45,811 nt of DNA from Gammaproteobacteria bacterium. GTDB taxonomy: Bacteria; Pseudomonadota; Gammaproteobacteria; Pseudomonadales; Azotimanducaceae. The translations under genes were made by a program, and so were the position numbers. The DNA is taken from NCBI GenBank assembly GCA_012269545.1, contig JAAXKB010000035.1, positions 1 through 45,811 on the forward strand. The letters run 5' to 3'. Below are positions 8,143-16,634 of this stretch, in pieces (position 1 is the stretch's first letter; each line of letters begins with the position of its first letter). Under the pieces are notes generated by a model that was given only the letters and a program-made list of their open reading frames with translations, was not told the DNA's origin and did not search any database.

Positions 8143-8496
8143 ATGTCCCTACCATTGACCTCCAATGCACTCGTTGCACCCGCCGAAAACGCTGCGGCGC
8201 GGGCCAAGTTGGGGGCGCCTAAAACCGTTTTGGGCAGGGGGACCTATGAGGGCCTCAATGGGCCTAATGCTGCTATCCAGCAAGTCAGCCAAGATCAGAC
8301 AGGTAAGCGGCTGCGCGAGACGCTTGCGGCTCGAACTCAGGATGTCTCCTCCAGCACGAGACTGGCTCAGGCTAATTCACTGGTTTCCTTGGCCGGGCTG
8401 CCCTCTGGTGTGAGCAAGGTGGTAGATCGCCCGACAGCCGATGTGCTCGCGGTAAGAGTTCAGCGGCAGGCATTCATGACCTTCGCTCTGAGCTAA
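8143..8496 (+). CDS. Hypothetical protein, 117 aa, Ala/Gln/Ser-rich
   Basis: An unrecognised open frame rich in Ala, Leu, Ser and Gln with almost no aromatic residues; it has no signal peptide or membrane helix. The N-terminal part (LTSNALVAPAENAAARAKLG) and middle (RLRETLAARTQ) look helical. ATG at 8143 lacks a clear ribosome site. Support comes from its isolation between two hairpins, 8059-8080 and 8496-8528, as expected for a small stand-alone transcript, and from the absence of a better frame on either strand. It could still be a chance frame. Confidence 0.4.
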   Translation: MSLPLTSNALVAPAENAAARAKLGAPKTVLGRGTYEGLNGPNAAIQQVSQDQTGKRLRETLAARTQDVSSSTRLAQANSLVSLAGLPSGVSKVVDRPTADVLAVRVQRQAFMTFALS

Positions 8497-8528
8497 GGTC
8501 AATCGCGTCTTAACGTGACGATTGACCT
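8496..8528 (+). terminator. Inverted repeat after the 117-aa gene
   Basis: AGGTCAATCG (8496-8505) and CGATTGACCT (8519-8528) pair perfectly over ten bases around a 13-base loop. It starts on the last base of the stop codon of the 117-residue gene. No T-run follows, so an operator or a factor-dependent terminator is also possible. Confidence 0.5.
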
Positions 8529-8715
8529 AGCCTAGGGCGTGCTCTCACACTGATGGCTGTTGCGGGGAGCAATGAACGAGAAGCGAAAGGTTCTGCTGAT
8601 CAGGACCGGCCAGTGTGGCACCGACTTTCTTAATCTCGCGAAGATCTGTCACTGGCCTGCTGCAGCGGCGCAGCGAGCGCCTGAGATGAACAAAAGTCAT
8701 TAACGAGGAGTACTT

Positions 8716-9573
8716 ATGAGCGATGACAATCAAGCCCCGACAGACGAATACGTGCCACCTAAGGTTTGGACTTGGGATACCGAGAGCGGCGGGCGTTTCG
8801 CCAACATCAATCGGCCGATCGCCGGGCCTACGCACGAGAAAGAACTGCCTCGTGGCAAGAATCCGCTGCAGCTGTATTCGCTGGCGACGCCCAACGGGGT
8901 GAAGGTCACGGCCCTACTGGAAGAACTCCTTGATCTGGGTCACACCGGGGCAGAGTACGATGCGTACACGATCAATATTGGTGAAGGCCAGCAGTTCGGT
9001 AGCGACTTTGTCGACATTAACCCCAACTCCAAGATTCCCGCGCTCTTAGATCTCAGCACGCCAACGCCTACTCGAGTGTTTGAGTCCGGGGCAATCATGG
9101 TTTATCTGGCCGAAAAATTCGGGGCCCTGCTACCGACTGAACCCGCGGCTCGCGCAGAGTGTATGTCCTGGCTGTTCTGGCAAATGGGCAGCGCACCCTA
9201 TCTGGGCGGTGGTTTCGGTCACTTTTACGCTTACGCTCCGTTCAAGATGCAGTATCCGATCGATCGCTTCACGATGGAAATTAAGCGTCAGCTGGACGTG
9301 CTGAATCGAACGCTGGCAGAGCGTGAGTTCTTGTGCGGTGACGAATACACCATTGCCGATATCGCCAACTATTCTTGGTACGGGCAGCTGGTCATCAATA
9401 ACCTATACAGCGCCGAAGAGTTTATTGAAGCTGCGTCCTATACCCATGTGGTGCGATGGGCGAATCAAATCCAAGCGCGCCCTGCGGTAGATCGCGGCCG
9501 TCGTGTCAATCGCCCGTGGGGCCCCGAAGAGACTCGAGTGGTCGAGCGACACAGTGCAGCAGACTTCAAGTAA
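8716..9573 (+). CDS. yghU: YghU-like glutathione S-transferase family disulfide reductase
   Basis: A 285-residue glutathione transferase-fold protein matching the YghU/nu class, which binds two glutathiones and reduces disulfides or peroxides in the cytoplasm. An N-terminal extension with PPKVWTWD is followed by NRPIAGPTHEKELPRG (about 35-50), a YghU hallmark, then the thioredoxin domain (LQLYSLATPNGVKVTALLEE; NPNSKIPALLD; FESGAIMVYLAEKFG) and an all-helical C-terminal domain (GDEYTIADIANYSW). YghU-type enzymes use Thr/Asn near the glutathione thiol in place of the usual Tyr/Ser; the TPNG segment near residues 57-60 fits. Start ATG at 8716 follows GAGGAG. It appears monocistronic. Confidence 0.88.
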   Translation: MSDDNQAPTDEYVPPKVWTWDTESGGRFANINRPIAGPTHEKELPRGKNPLQLYSLATPNGVKVTALLEELLDLGHTGAEYDAYTINIGEGQQFGSDFVDINPNSKIPALLDLSTPTPTRVFESGAIMVYLAEKFGALLPTEPAARAECMSWLFWQMGSAPYLGGGFGHFYAYAPFKMQYPIDRFTMEIKRQLDVLNRTLAEREFLCGDEYTIADIANYSWYGQLVINNLYSAEEFIEAASYTHVVRWANQIQARPAVDRGRRVNRPWGPEETRVVERHSAADFK

Positions 9574-9611
9574 GAGCGCATGGGCCCTTGCGGCAGGTTC
9601 AGGGCGTTGGA

Positions 9612-10532
9612 CTAGCCAGCGCCTGTGAGCGCCTCTTGGTAGCTCGTCATGTCCCAATTCGGCCAGCGCGATTGGCACTGCTGCAGCGTGAGGGGGGTCC
9701 AAAACGGATCGCCCGGCAGCGGAATACCCAAGCAGGCTAGTTGTTCTGGGGTGGCGTGGTCGATCACATGATGCCAGGGCCGGTCCACGGCATACTGCCA
9801 AACATGGAAGCCAATGTTGGCATTGTCTGCACGCTTGAAACTCACGGTCATGGTGTAGCGCAGCCCCTTGGGTTCGACCATGTTGGTGCCCCGGTGAAAG
9901 GTGTCAATACAGTAGGCGACAACGGACCCGGCTGGGGCGGCAGCAGATCGTCCTTCCGCTTGCAGTGCCACCTGTTTGTCAGCCGCAGCCGTAATCGCTC
10001 GAGCACCCAGTATTCGCTCCGAGTCTGCCCTGCGAACGTAGTGCATCGCGCCGAGGGGGTCGGTGACATCCGAAATATAAATGACGAAATTGACCGTTTT
10101 ATCGCTGCTGTTTTCAGCGGGTACGGTCAGTGTGTGGTTGCCGTAGTCGCAGTGAAAAGGCTGCTCGTAATCCGCTTCGCCGGTGAACTTTGCCCAAGTA
10201 TGGGACTGATAAAGTTGCACGCTTTCGCAGCCCAATAGGTCCTTGGCGAGCGCGATCAGCCCGGGGTGCAGAGAAATCAGATTCATGTGGACGCTGGCAT
10301 CAAAGGGCAGGGTGTCTAGATTGACAAATTGCTTGGGGTGGAATGCACCAGCCGGCTGGCCAGTATCAACGCTCAATGTGTTGCCGTCTCCAGCGCCCTG
10401 AACGCCGTACAGCCGCACGTAGTCGGAGTACACAGGGGCGATTTCCTCGGCGCTGAAAAAATCACGCACAACCACGGCACCGTGTTGGTGCCATGCGTCT
10501 AAGTCTTGTTGCCGATAGCGTTGTGTGTCCAC
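9612..10532 (-). CDS. Phytanoyl-CoA dioxygenase (PhyH) family protein
   Basis: A 306-residue Fe(II)/2-oxoglutarate dioxygenase of the PhyH family. The iron triad is visible as H127-C-D129 (PFHCDYGNHT) and H213 (DTFHRGTN), with R225 placed to bind 2-oxoglutarate. The N-terminal helix (DAWHQHGAVVVRDFF) is typical. Family members hydroxylate lipids, acyl-CoAs, terpenoids or antibiotics; the substrate is unknown. Start is GTG at 10532; the ribosome site is weak (GAGAT-like), as expected if translation is coupled to the transporter gene that ends 18 bases upstream. Last gene of the operon nitroreductase-PhyH-GPH transporter-PhyH. Confidence 0.88.
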   Translation of the reverse strand: MDTQRYRQQDLDAWHQHGAVVVRDFFSAEEIAPVYSDYVRLYGVQGAGDGNTLSVDTGQPAGAFHPKQFVNLDTLPFDASVHMNLISLHPGLIALAKDLLGCESVQLYQSHTWAKFTGEADYEQPFHCDYGNHTLTVPAENSSDKTVNFVIYISDVTDPLGAMHYVRRADSERILGARAITAAADKQVALQAEGRSAAAPAGSVVAYCIDTFHRGTNMVEPKGLRYTMTVSFKRADNANIGFHVWQYAVDRPWHHVIDHATPEQLACLGIPLPGDPFWTPLTLQQCQSRWPNWDMTSYQEALTGAG

Positions 10533-10550
10533 TGAACCATCTCGATGTCG

Positions 10551-12068
10551 TTATGCGGTTTGCTTGCCAGCCGCAATATCTGCCTGCACCTCTGCAAGCC
10601 TTTCTTCTGTTAACGGGTAGCGCCAAAGCATGGGCACCGCAATAAATTTAAACAGCGCAGGTACAATGGAGTACAAGCAGGCCAACCAGATCAGAGAATA
10701 GGCTGTGTTGGGGGCATCGATGGGATCTGCCAAGGAGTTAAAGCCAACAATGGTTGCGGCGGTTGTGCCCACGACCAGACCTAGGGCGTAGGCCAGTTTT
10801 CGAGTCATGGTCCAGATGCTGAAGTATGCACCCCCCTGACGCTTGCCGGTGCGAGCACTGTCGAGGTCAATGACGTCGGCGGCCATGGCATAGGGCAGTG
10901 CGCTCAGCGCGCCAATGGCACTCCCTTTTAGGCACATCACGCCTATGAAGAACGCGAATTTGCCCGTGGGGATACCGTCGAACTGCGCGTTCATGCTAGC
11001 CAGCCAGCTGTCTGGCAAAAATGACAGTATCTTGCTCAATTCAAAGGCATCGAACCATGCTTGAGGTGCAAGAGCGATTACCGGAATGAAACACGACCAC
11101 AGGGCGTACCAGAAAATCGCAACCATGGTCGCCCGGTGCTTGCCGATTTTAGCCGAGAGCTTAAACCACAGCGGAATGGCGACAATCTGCGAAATAAAAT
11201 AGGGGGCTAGATAAAATCCGTACAAGTCGCCGGCTAGCAGCACATGTTTGACGAAGAAAAAACTCAGCGAGTTGGTCATTGCTGAACCGATTGTCGAGAA
11301 CAAAAAGATGATGACCAGAATACGATAGGGTTCGTTGGCCCAGACGTAGCGAAAACTGTCTCTAAGCGACAAACGGCTGGTGTTTTGTTCTTTCACCGGA
11401 TGCTCGGGGACAGCGTAGAGCATGTTGAAGATCAGGATCGGCATAATGAACATGAGAGCTACAGTGAGAAAGTAGACGTTATCGGTCGGTTTTGTGTAGC
11501 CCCAAAACACAATGATCGCCGGGCACATTGCGCCAATCAGCGAACCTGAGACGGTGAAGGCTTCTTTCCAACTCATCACCAGCGTTCGCTCGTTATAGCC
11601 TTGGGCAAGCTCAGCACCCCAGGCCGAATAGGGCACGTCCTTGATGGTTGCACCCACGTACATGATGATCAGCACACCGAGCAGATACGGGTAGCCGGTA
11701 TTGAAGGTCATGCCAAGCCAGGTGACCTCGCTGAATTCAAAGGGTGGAATCCATAGCAGCCAAACGCCAAGCATAAAAATCGGCATCCCAATGAGCACGA
11801 AGGGTTTGCGGCGCCCCCAACGTGTGCGGATTCGATCCGAAAGAAAACCGATCACCGGATCAGTGATACCATCAAATACGCGTGACAGGGCAAGCATCAA
11901 ACCGACGAAGGCCAAACTCAGTCCAAAGCCGGCTGAATCAGCGTACACCGGCGTGAGATAGACGGCCAAGGGCAGAGAGACCATGGACAGGGGCATCGAC
12001 GGCGCGCCATATGAGGCAAGCTGAAAAGTGCTGAGCGTTTTTTGTTCTGGTGCTTTCGTTTCCGACAT
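10551..12068 (-). CDS. GPH-family MFS transporter
   Basis: A 505-residue inner-membrane secondary transporter of the glycoside-pentoside-hexuronide:cation symporter (MelB-like) family, with about 12 hydrophobic segments. The family signature is SRVFDGITDPVIGFLSD (62-78) followed by RTRWGRRKPF (81-90), where the Asp residues correspond to the MelB cation site and the loop 2-3 motif. Members in marine bacteria are often beside oxygenase genes; the substrate is not necessarily a sugar. It lies between two PhyH genes, 52 bases after one and 18 bases before the other, so it likely imports the compound they oxidise. ATG at 12068 has no clear Shine-Dalgarno. Confidence 0.88.
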   Translation of the reverse strand: MSETKAPEQKTLSTFQLASYGAPSMPLSMVSLPLAVYLTPVYADSAGFGLSLAFVGLMLALSRVFDGITDPVIGFLSDRIRTRWGRRKPFVLIGMPIFMLGVWLLWIPPFEFSEVTWLGMTFNTGYPYLLGVLIIMYVGATIKDVPYSAWGAELAQGYNERTLVMSWKEAFTVSGSLIGAMCPAIIVFWGYTKPTDNVYFLTVALMFIMPILIFNMLYAVPEHPVKEQNTSRLSLRDSFRYVWANEPYRILVIIFLFSTIGSAMTNSLSFFFVKHVLLAGDLYGFYLAPYFISQIVAIPLWFKLSAKIGKHRATMVAIFWYALWSCFIPVIALAPQAWFDAFELSKILSFLPDSWLASMNAQFDGIPTGKFAFFIGVMCLKGSAIGALSALPYAMAADVIDLDSARTGKRQGGAYFSIWTMTRKLAYALGLVVGTTAATIVGFNSLADPIDAPNTAYSLIWLACLYSIVPALFKFIAVPMLWRYPLTEERLAEVQADIAAGKQTA

Positions 12069-12120
12069 AAATTTTACTTGTTGTTTGTATGAACTAATCA
12101 GATATCGGAGGTCTGCTTAC

Positions 12121-13086
12121 TCAGACCCCGTTGTTGGATTCGGTTTGCGGGCTGTCAGGCAAGCGTGTTTTGCCTGAGGGGATCAGCTGCGCATTTTCTC
12201 CAATCAGAAAGTCGGGCAAATCGACGTCGACGCTGCCAAAGGCGACCCGCTGCTGCGGCACCTTCGTACCGTTAACGTTACCGAGCGTGCCATAGGTGCG
12301 CAGGCCAAGCCGTGCGCGTAAGGTTGGGGCGGCATTTTCCAGCAGGTCGTGGCTTGTCGCGGCCAGAGCATTTTCCTGTTGCCGCAGCCAGGGTGCTGAG
12401 CAAAAAACCGACAACGCTCGCCTTGGATGCCCGGTAAGATTAGCCCCCGTGGCGTGCCAAAGCCGGCCTTCAAAGGCAAAGAGACTGCCGGCTGGCACAG
12501 TGACCTGTACGCCCTTTGCGGCAGCGGGCGGGTGAAGGCGGTGGGCTAGGGGCCATCGATGGCTGCCGGGAAATACCACGGTGCTGCCGCGCTCAGGGGT
12601 AAAATCATCGAGCAGATAAAACAGGTTCAACAGTGCCGGTTGTTCCAGACTTGCAGGTACTTGGCCCTGATCGCGATGAACCAGTTCGACGCTTGGGGTC
12701 GTGCCGATGAACATGTGGGCCGTCAGGCTGGACAGCAGCCACTGTTTGCCGAATACGTGGCTGGCAAATGCTTCGGTCTCATCGTGGGTGACCAGATCCA
12801 AATAGTGTTGACCCTTATTGACCAGATTTGGAATGACAATTTTATTGCTCAGACCCCGTTCCGGCGTCAGTTCTCCAAGGGCCTCTTCGGCCTCGTATTG
12901 CTCATCCATTTTTTGCTTGAGCAAAGCAATTCGTGCTGCGGATAGCACGTTGGTCAGAATGCAGCAGCCGTATTCGCTGAGATCGCTCATCGCCTGCGCT
13001 CGATCTCGCGTCAGCGGGGGCAGAGGCAGAACTTCCGGGTCATCAAGGGCCGCGGCTGCTTGGTAGTTAGGCCGATTGCTCACCAT
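12121..13086 (-). CDS. Phytanoyl-CoA dioxygenase (PhyH) family protein
   Basis: A 321-residue non-heme iron dioxygenase. The ligands are H137-R-D139 (ELVHRDQGQVP) and H211 (LWHATGAN), with R222/R223 for the 2-oxoglutarate carboxylate; FTPERGSTVVFPGSHRWP (162-179) is the conserved strand-turn that precedes the distal His. Its start ATG (13086) overlaps the end of the upstream nitroreductase gene by 7 bases, indicating translational coupling. Second gene of the four-gene operon. It differs clearly from the operon's other PhyH in length and motif context, so the two are not recent duplicates. Confidence 0.88.
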   Translation of the reverse strand: MVSNRPNYQAAAALDDPEVLPLPPLTRDRAQAMSDLSEYGCCILTNVLSAARIALLKQKMDEQYEAEEALGELTPERGLSNKIVIPNLVNKGQHYLDLVTHDETEAFASHVFGKQWLLSSLTAHMFIGTTPSVELVHRDQGQVPASLEQPALLNLFYLLDDFTPERGSTVVFPGSHRWPLAHRLHPPAAAKGVQVTVPAGSLFAFEGRLWHATGANLTGHPRRALSVFCSAPWLRQQENALAATSHDLLENAAPTLRARLGLRTYGTLGNVNGTKVPQQRVAFGSVDVDLPDFLIGENAQLIPSGKTRLPDSPQTESNNGV

Positions 13087-13715
13087 TGGTTATAACGAAC
13101 CATCTGATCCAAGGCGCGGCGCCGGATGCTACCGTGGCCGCCAAGGACCGGATAACCCACCGGGACGTGCGCGCAGGGATACCAGTCTTCGGGGATGCCT
13201 AACAGTTCTTTCACGGCGTCCTCTTCGTAGCACAGCAGGGTGGTAAGCACGCAGCCTAGTCCCTCGTTGCGACAGGCGAGCAAAAAGTTTTGTACCGCAG
13301 GATAGACCGATCCGCCGCCAACAACGCTTGGCCGATCCAACTCGCTGTCAGTAATGGTCATCAGTTTTGGGTTAAAGCAGAACACGGCGATCAGCGGCGC
13401 CTCATGCATATGCGCGGCGAGATAATTGCCGGCGTCCATGGCTTTGATGCTGGAGGCTCTGGCATCTTCCGGCATGTGTGACAGTCGGGCCTCGTAGCCC
13501 GGCAGATAGCTGTCCCAGTGCGGCTTGTATAGATCCTGTAGTGCCTGCTTTTTGTCGGCATCGGTCAGCGCCACGATGCGCCATGGCTGGGTGTTACCGC
13601 CGGTGGGTGCCCAGGTCGCTGCGGTCAGCACTCGATCGATAATCTCAGCGTCAATCGGGTCTGGGCGTAATCGGCGAACGGCACGCAGCGTGCTCATAGC
13701 CTCATATAGGTCCAT
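13080..13715 (-). CDS. Nitroreductase family protein, first gene of PhyH/transporter operon
   Basis: A 211-residue FMN oxidoreductase. The phosphate-binding MSTLRAVRRLRPDP (7-20) and TWAPTGGNTQPWRIV (34-48) motifs are clear, and NEGLGCVLTTLL with IPEDWYPCAHVPVGYP near the C-terminus matches the family. It shares only the fold motifs with the nitroreductase at 5135-5788. It ends inside the start of the downstream PhyH gene, so it probably provides a reduction step or reduced flavin in the same pathway. No regulator gene is adjacent; the divergent gene upstream is a metallo-beta-lactamase-fold hydrolase with 130 bases between starts. Confidence 0.88.
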   Translation of the reverse strand: MDLYEAMSTLRAVRRLRPDPIDAEIIDRVLTAATWAPTGGNTQPWRIVALTDADKKQALQDLYKPHWDSYLPGYEARLSHMPEDARASSIKAMDAGNYLAAHMHEAPLIAVFCFNPKLMTITDSELDRPSVVGGGSVYPAVQNFLLACRNEGLGCVLTTLLCYEEDAVKELLGIPEDWYPCAHVPVGYPVLGGHGSIRRRALDQMVRYNQW

Positions 13716-13845
13716 AACATCATCCCCCTGAGCCCAAACATGTCTTATTTGAGAGCGGATTTCTAGCCTTTTTCACCCTTACCTGCACGTGTTTTACACG
13801 TGGCCTGCGACAGACTGTCGACCTCAGCACCGGAAGGAAAAGCAG

Positions 13846-14898
13846 ATGCGGAGTGTGGTGGCGATAGGCCTGTTGAGTTTTCTGATTGCCGTATGGGCGC
13901 AAACGGGAAACGGCCGCGCAGAGCAAGCGCTGGCGGAAGCGGAATTGAACGAGCGCGGCAAGTTTTCAAATCCGATAGGCGACTTGGACAAGGGCGGCCT
14001 CGATGTGAGAGTGCCGTTTATGCTGCGCCGCCTCGGCACTTATTTCCGATCGAGTGAGGGCGCGCCAGAGCGGGTGCCAAACGATGGCAGCCTGCTGCGC
14101 GCCAACGCGACAGACACCACGCCAACGATCACCTGGGTCGGGCATTCGACCTTCGTCGTGCAGATTGGCGGCGTAACGTTTTTGACGGACCCAATCTGGT
14201 CGAACACGCCAAGCCCCGTGCCGGCTTTTGGTCCTCGCCGCTTTGTGCCGCCCGGTATCGCCATCGAAGATTTACCGACCATCGACTTTGTTACCATTTC
14301 TCATAATCACTACGATCACCTTGATTTGCCGACGCTGCGCACACTCGCAGCGCGTGACCCCAGTACAGTGTTTTTTGTCCCTGAGGGTAATGCGCGATTG
14401 CTGCGATCTGCTGGCATAAGCAACGTAACAGAGCTCAATTGGGGGCAACGTGTTGAACAGGGTGCTGTCACCGTACACTGCCTACCCACTCAGCATTGGA
14501 GCAAACGCAGCCTGACGGATACGAACGCATCTCTCTGGGCCTCCTGGGCTGTGATCGGCGCGGACCATCGTTTTTATCATGCAGGGGATACGGGTTACTT
14601 TCCGGGTTTTAAAGCGATCGGCAAACGTTTGGGACCCTTTGATCTGGCGGCTATTCCCATAGGAGCCTATCGGCCCCGGGCTATGATGAAGTCATCTCAC
14701 GTTAACCCCGAAGAGGCCGTCGCCGCTGCGCTCGATCTTCGCGCCGAGGCAGCGGTGGCCATGCATTTTGGTACCTTTGATTTGTCCGATGAAGCTCTGA
14801 ATGAGCCGCCAAAACGTTTTTTGCAGGCGGCAAAGGATCAAGGATTGGGGGAAGAAAACGCGTGGGTTCTCAAAATCGGCGAAACTCGCCAGTTTTAA
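13846..14898 (+). CDS. Exported metallo-beta-lactamase-fold hydrolase (NAPE-PLD/RomA-like)
   Basis: A 350-residue zinc hydrolase. An N-terminal hydrophobic signal (MRSVVAIGLLSFLIAVWAQT) suggests export. The MBL core is ITWVGHSTFVVQIGGVTFLTD (95-115), the metal motif H153-x-H155-x-D157-H158, then H217 (PTQHWSKR), D248 (HAGDTGYF) and H307 (MHFGTF). The WVGHST start and the PTQHWS element are typical of the NAPE-hydrolysing phospholipase D/RomA/UlaG-like branch, so a phospholipid or N-acyl amide substrate is possible. ATG at 13846 is chosen because GGAAGGA lies 7 bases upstream and the signal peptide begins there; the frame could extend to 13789. Confidence 0.85.
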   Translation: MRSVVAIGLLSFLIAVWAQTGNGRAEQALAEAELNERGKFSNPIGDLDKGGLDVRVPFMLRRLGTYFRSSEGAPERVPNDGSLLRANATDTTPTITWVGHSTFVVQIGGVTFLTDPIWSNTPSPVPAFGPRRFVPPGIAIEDLPTIDFVTISHNHYDHLDLPTLRTLAARDPSTVFFVPEGNARLLRSAGISNVTELNWGQRVEQGAVTVHCLPTQHWSKRSLTDTNASLWASWAVIGADHRFYHAGDTGYFPGFKAIGKRLGPFDLAAIPIGAYRPRAMMKSSHVNPEEAVAAALDLRAEAAVAMHFGTFDLSDEALNEPPKRFLQAAKDQGLGEENAWVLKIGETRQF

Positions 14899-15000
14899 GT
14901 TAACAGGGAAAACTTTAAAGAAAAAAGCCGTTAGTGCCGATTAAGTGAGCACACAGGAGGCTGTAAAAGCGCTCTGTATCGTCTTTCGTTTGGTGAGAAT

Positions 15001-15636
15001 GTGGTGTTACTGAAGATCGATCAATCGAATAAAGCAGTCCGCTGGTTGCTGCGCCTTAGCCTGCTGGTGTCCTGTGCATCGCAGCTGGGCTCCCCAACGG
15101 TGAGAGCCGAGGAGCTGCTTGAAGCGCAAGATGCGTTTGATCGCGGTGAATTTGTCACCGCCTTGAATCTGTTTGACGCGTTGGCCGAAGGTGGCGATGC
15201 ACAAGCCCAATACCAACTCGGCATGATGTACGAGCAGGGCTTAGGCACTGACCAAGACATCAGGATTGCCGCTCGCTGGTATACCCAAGCAGCTGAACAA
15301 CGCTCCCCCGAGGGTCTGACAGCGTTGAGTGCCTTGCATCTCAAGGGCGCTGGGGTGATCCAGAATTTCAAGGAGTCTCTGCGTTTAAACGAACAAGCGG
15401 CTGCCTTGGGCTACGCGCCGGCTCAATACAAATTGGGCGTAGCCTACGCTACCGGCGTCGGCACTTTCCGCGATCCGGTAAAAGCCCACATGTGGTTTAA
15501 CATTGCGTCCGCGAGCGGTTATCCCAATGCTATGGAGAGTCGCGAGCGTTTAGCGTCGGCTATGGCGGAAGCTGAAGTGACGCGTGCTCAAGCTCGCGCC
15601 AAAACATGCGTTGAGCGGAATTTCTCCAGCTGTTAA
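15001..15636 (+). CDS. Exported Sel1-repeat protein
   Basis: A 211-residue protein with a signal-like N-terminus (LLRLSLLVSCASQLGSPTVRA) and three Sel1-type helical repeats at about 66-101, 102-138 and 139-174 (AQYQLGMMYEQGLGTDQD; AQYKLGVAYATGVGTFRD). Such repeats bind peptides or proteins, often in the periplasm. The LVSC at residues 22-25 resembles a lipobox and could make it a lipoprotein, though A-S after the Cys and the later A-R-A site leave this open. Start GTG at 15001 or 15004; no ATG is available in frame upstream of the signal. The C-terminal tail carries two Cys (CVERNFSSC), a possible disulfide. Confidence 0.75.
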   Translation: MVLLKIDQSNKAVRWLLRLSLLVSCASQLGSPTVRAEELLEAQDAFDRGEFVTALNLFDALAEGGDAQAQYQLGMMYEQGLGTDQDIRIAARWYTQAAEQRSPEGLTALSALHLKGAGVIQNFKESLRLNEQAAALGYAPAQYKLGVAYATGVGTFRDPVKAHMWFNIASASGYPNAMESRERLASAMAEAEVTRAQARAKTCVERNFSSC

Positions 15637-15696
15637 CGCCAATCTGCTGCTTTAGGCTAGGATTTCTGCCACTGCAAATAAGATTGGAAGATGAGT

Positions 15697-16524
15697 ATGG
15701 GGGCGAAAACACATTCAGCATTGGTAACCGGAGGGGGAACTGGCATTGGTTTGGCCAGCGCCGAAAAATTTGCTGCTCAGGGTGCGGCGGTAGGTCTTTT
15801 AGGTCGTACTGAGGCCAAACTTGTGGCGGGCCGCGACGCCATTCTACGCCGTCACCCGGATGCTCACGTTTCGCTCTTTGTTGGTGATACCGCAGACGAG
15901 CAAACGGTGGCTGATTCGCTGATTCGAATGAACACGATTGCTCCGCTCAAAAAAGTGCTGGCCAATGCAGGTATCGGGGGACTGTCACCCATAGCCGCCC
16001 AAGATGCCGATCAATACGACGAGATCATGCGAATCAACGCCAAGGGCACGTTATTGGTTTTTAAACATGCCGCCAGAATCCTGTCGGCCAATGGCGGCGG
16101 GGCGCTCTGCGCGATTTCCAGTATCGCTGGTTTACGTACCCATCCGCATATGGCGGCCTACTGTATGAGCAAGGCGGCTATCGACATGTTGGTCCGAAAC
16201 TGCGCTGACGAACTTGGCGCTAGCGCGATCCGAGTGAATTCTGTTTGTCCCGGTTTGGTGGAAACTGAAATCGCAAGCGGCCTGCTTGGCACCGAATCGG
16301 TATATGAGGATTATTTGAAAAAGATGCCCATTGCCCGCCATGGACACGTCAACGATATTGCGGAGGCTGTTGCGTACCTGTGCAGTGACGCGGCAAATTG
16401 GATTACCGGGGTTAGTCTGCCTGTGGATGGTGGGCACCATCTGCGCCAGGGCCCTGACGTGTCGCCCTTCGCAAGGTCATTGTTCGGGGACAAAGCGGAA
16501 AGTCCGTCATCCTTCCTAGACTGA
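15697..16524 (+). CDS. SDR family oxidoreductase
   Basis: A 275-residue classical short-chain dehydrogenase. Motifs: TGGGTGIG (11-18) for NAD(P), ANAG (89-92), Ser in AISSIAG (about 139-145) and Y155-C-M-S-K159, with the family's VNSVCPGLVETEI segment and the C-terminal TGVSLPVDGG. It should interconvert a secondary alcohol and ketone. ATG at 15697 is preferred because GGAAG at 15686-15690 sits 6 bases before it; ATG at 15691 directly abuts that site. The flavin monooxygenase gene follows 110 bases downstream on the same strand: alcohol oxidation to a ketone followed by Baeyer-Villiger oxygenation is a plausible two-step route. Confidence 0.87.
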   Translation: MGAKTHSALVTGGGTGIGLASAEKFAAQGAAVGLLGRTEAKLVAGRDAILRRHPDAHVSLFVGDTADEQTVADSLIRMNTIAPLKKVLANAGIGGLSPIAAQDADQYDEIMRINAKGTLLVFKHAARILSANGGGALCAISSIAGLRTHPHMAAYCMSKAAIDMLVRNCADELGASAIRVNSVCPGLVETEIASGLLGTESVYEDYLKKMPIARHGHVNDIAEAVAYLCSDAANWITGVSLPVDGGHHLRQGPDVSPFARSLFGDKAESPSSFLD

Positions 16525-16634
16525 CATACGGCATGCCGATGAGAGGTCAGCGCCAACACTTTGTGTCATAATGCGCGGCTGCACTGGGGGCGAAAAAGAA
16601 CGCCCAAGGATTAGTTGTTTAGGACGTTTTTACT

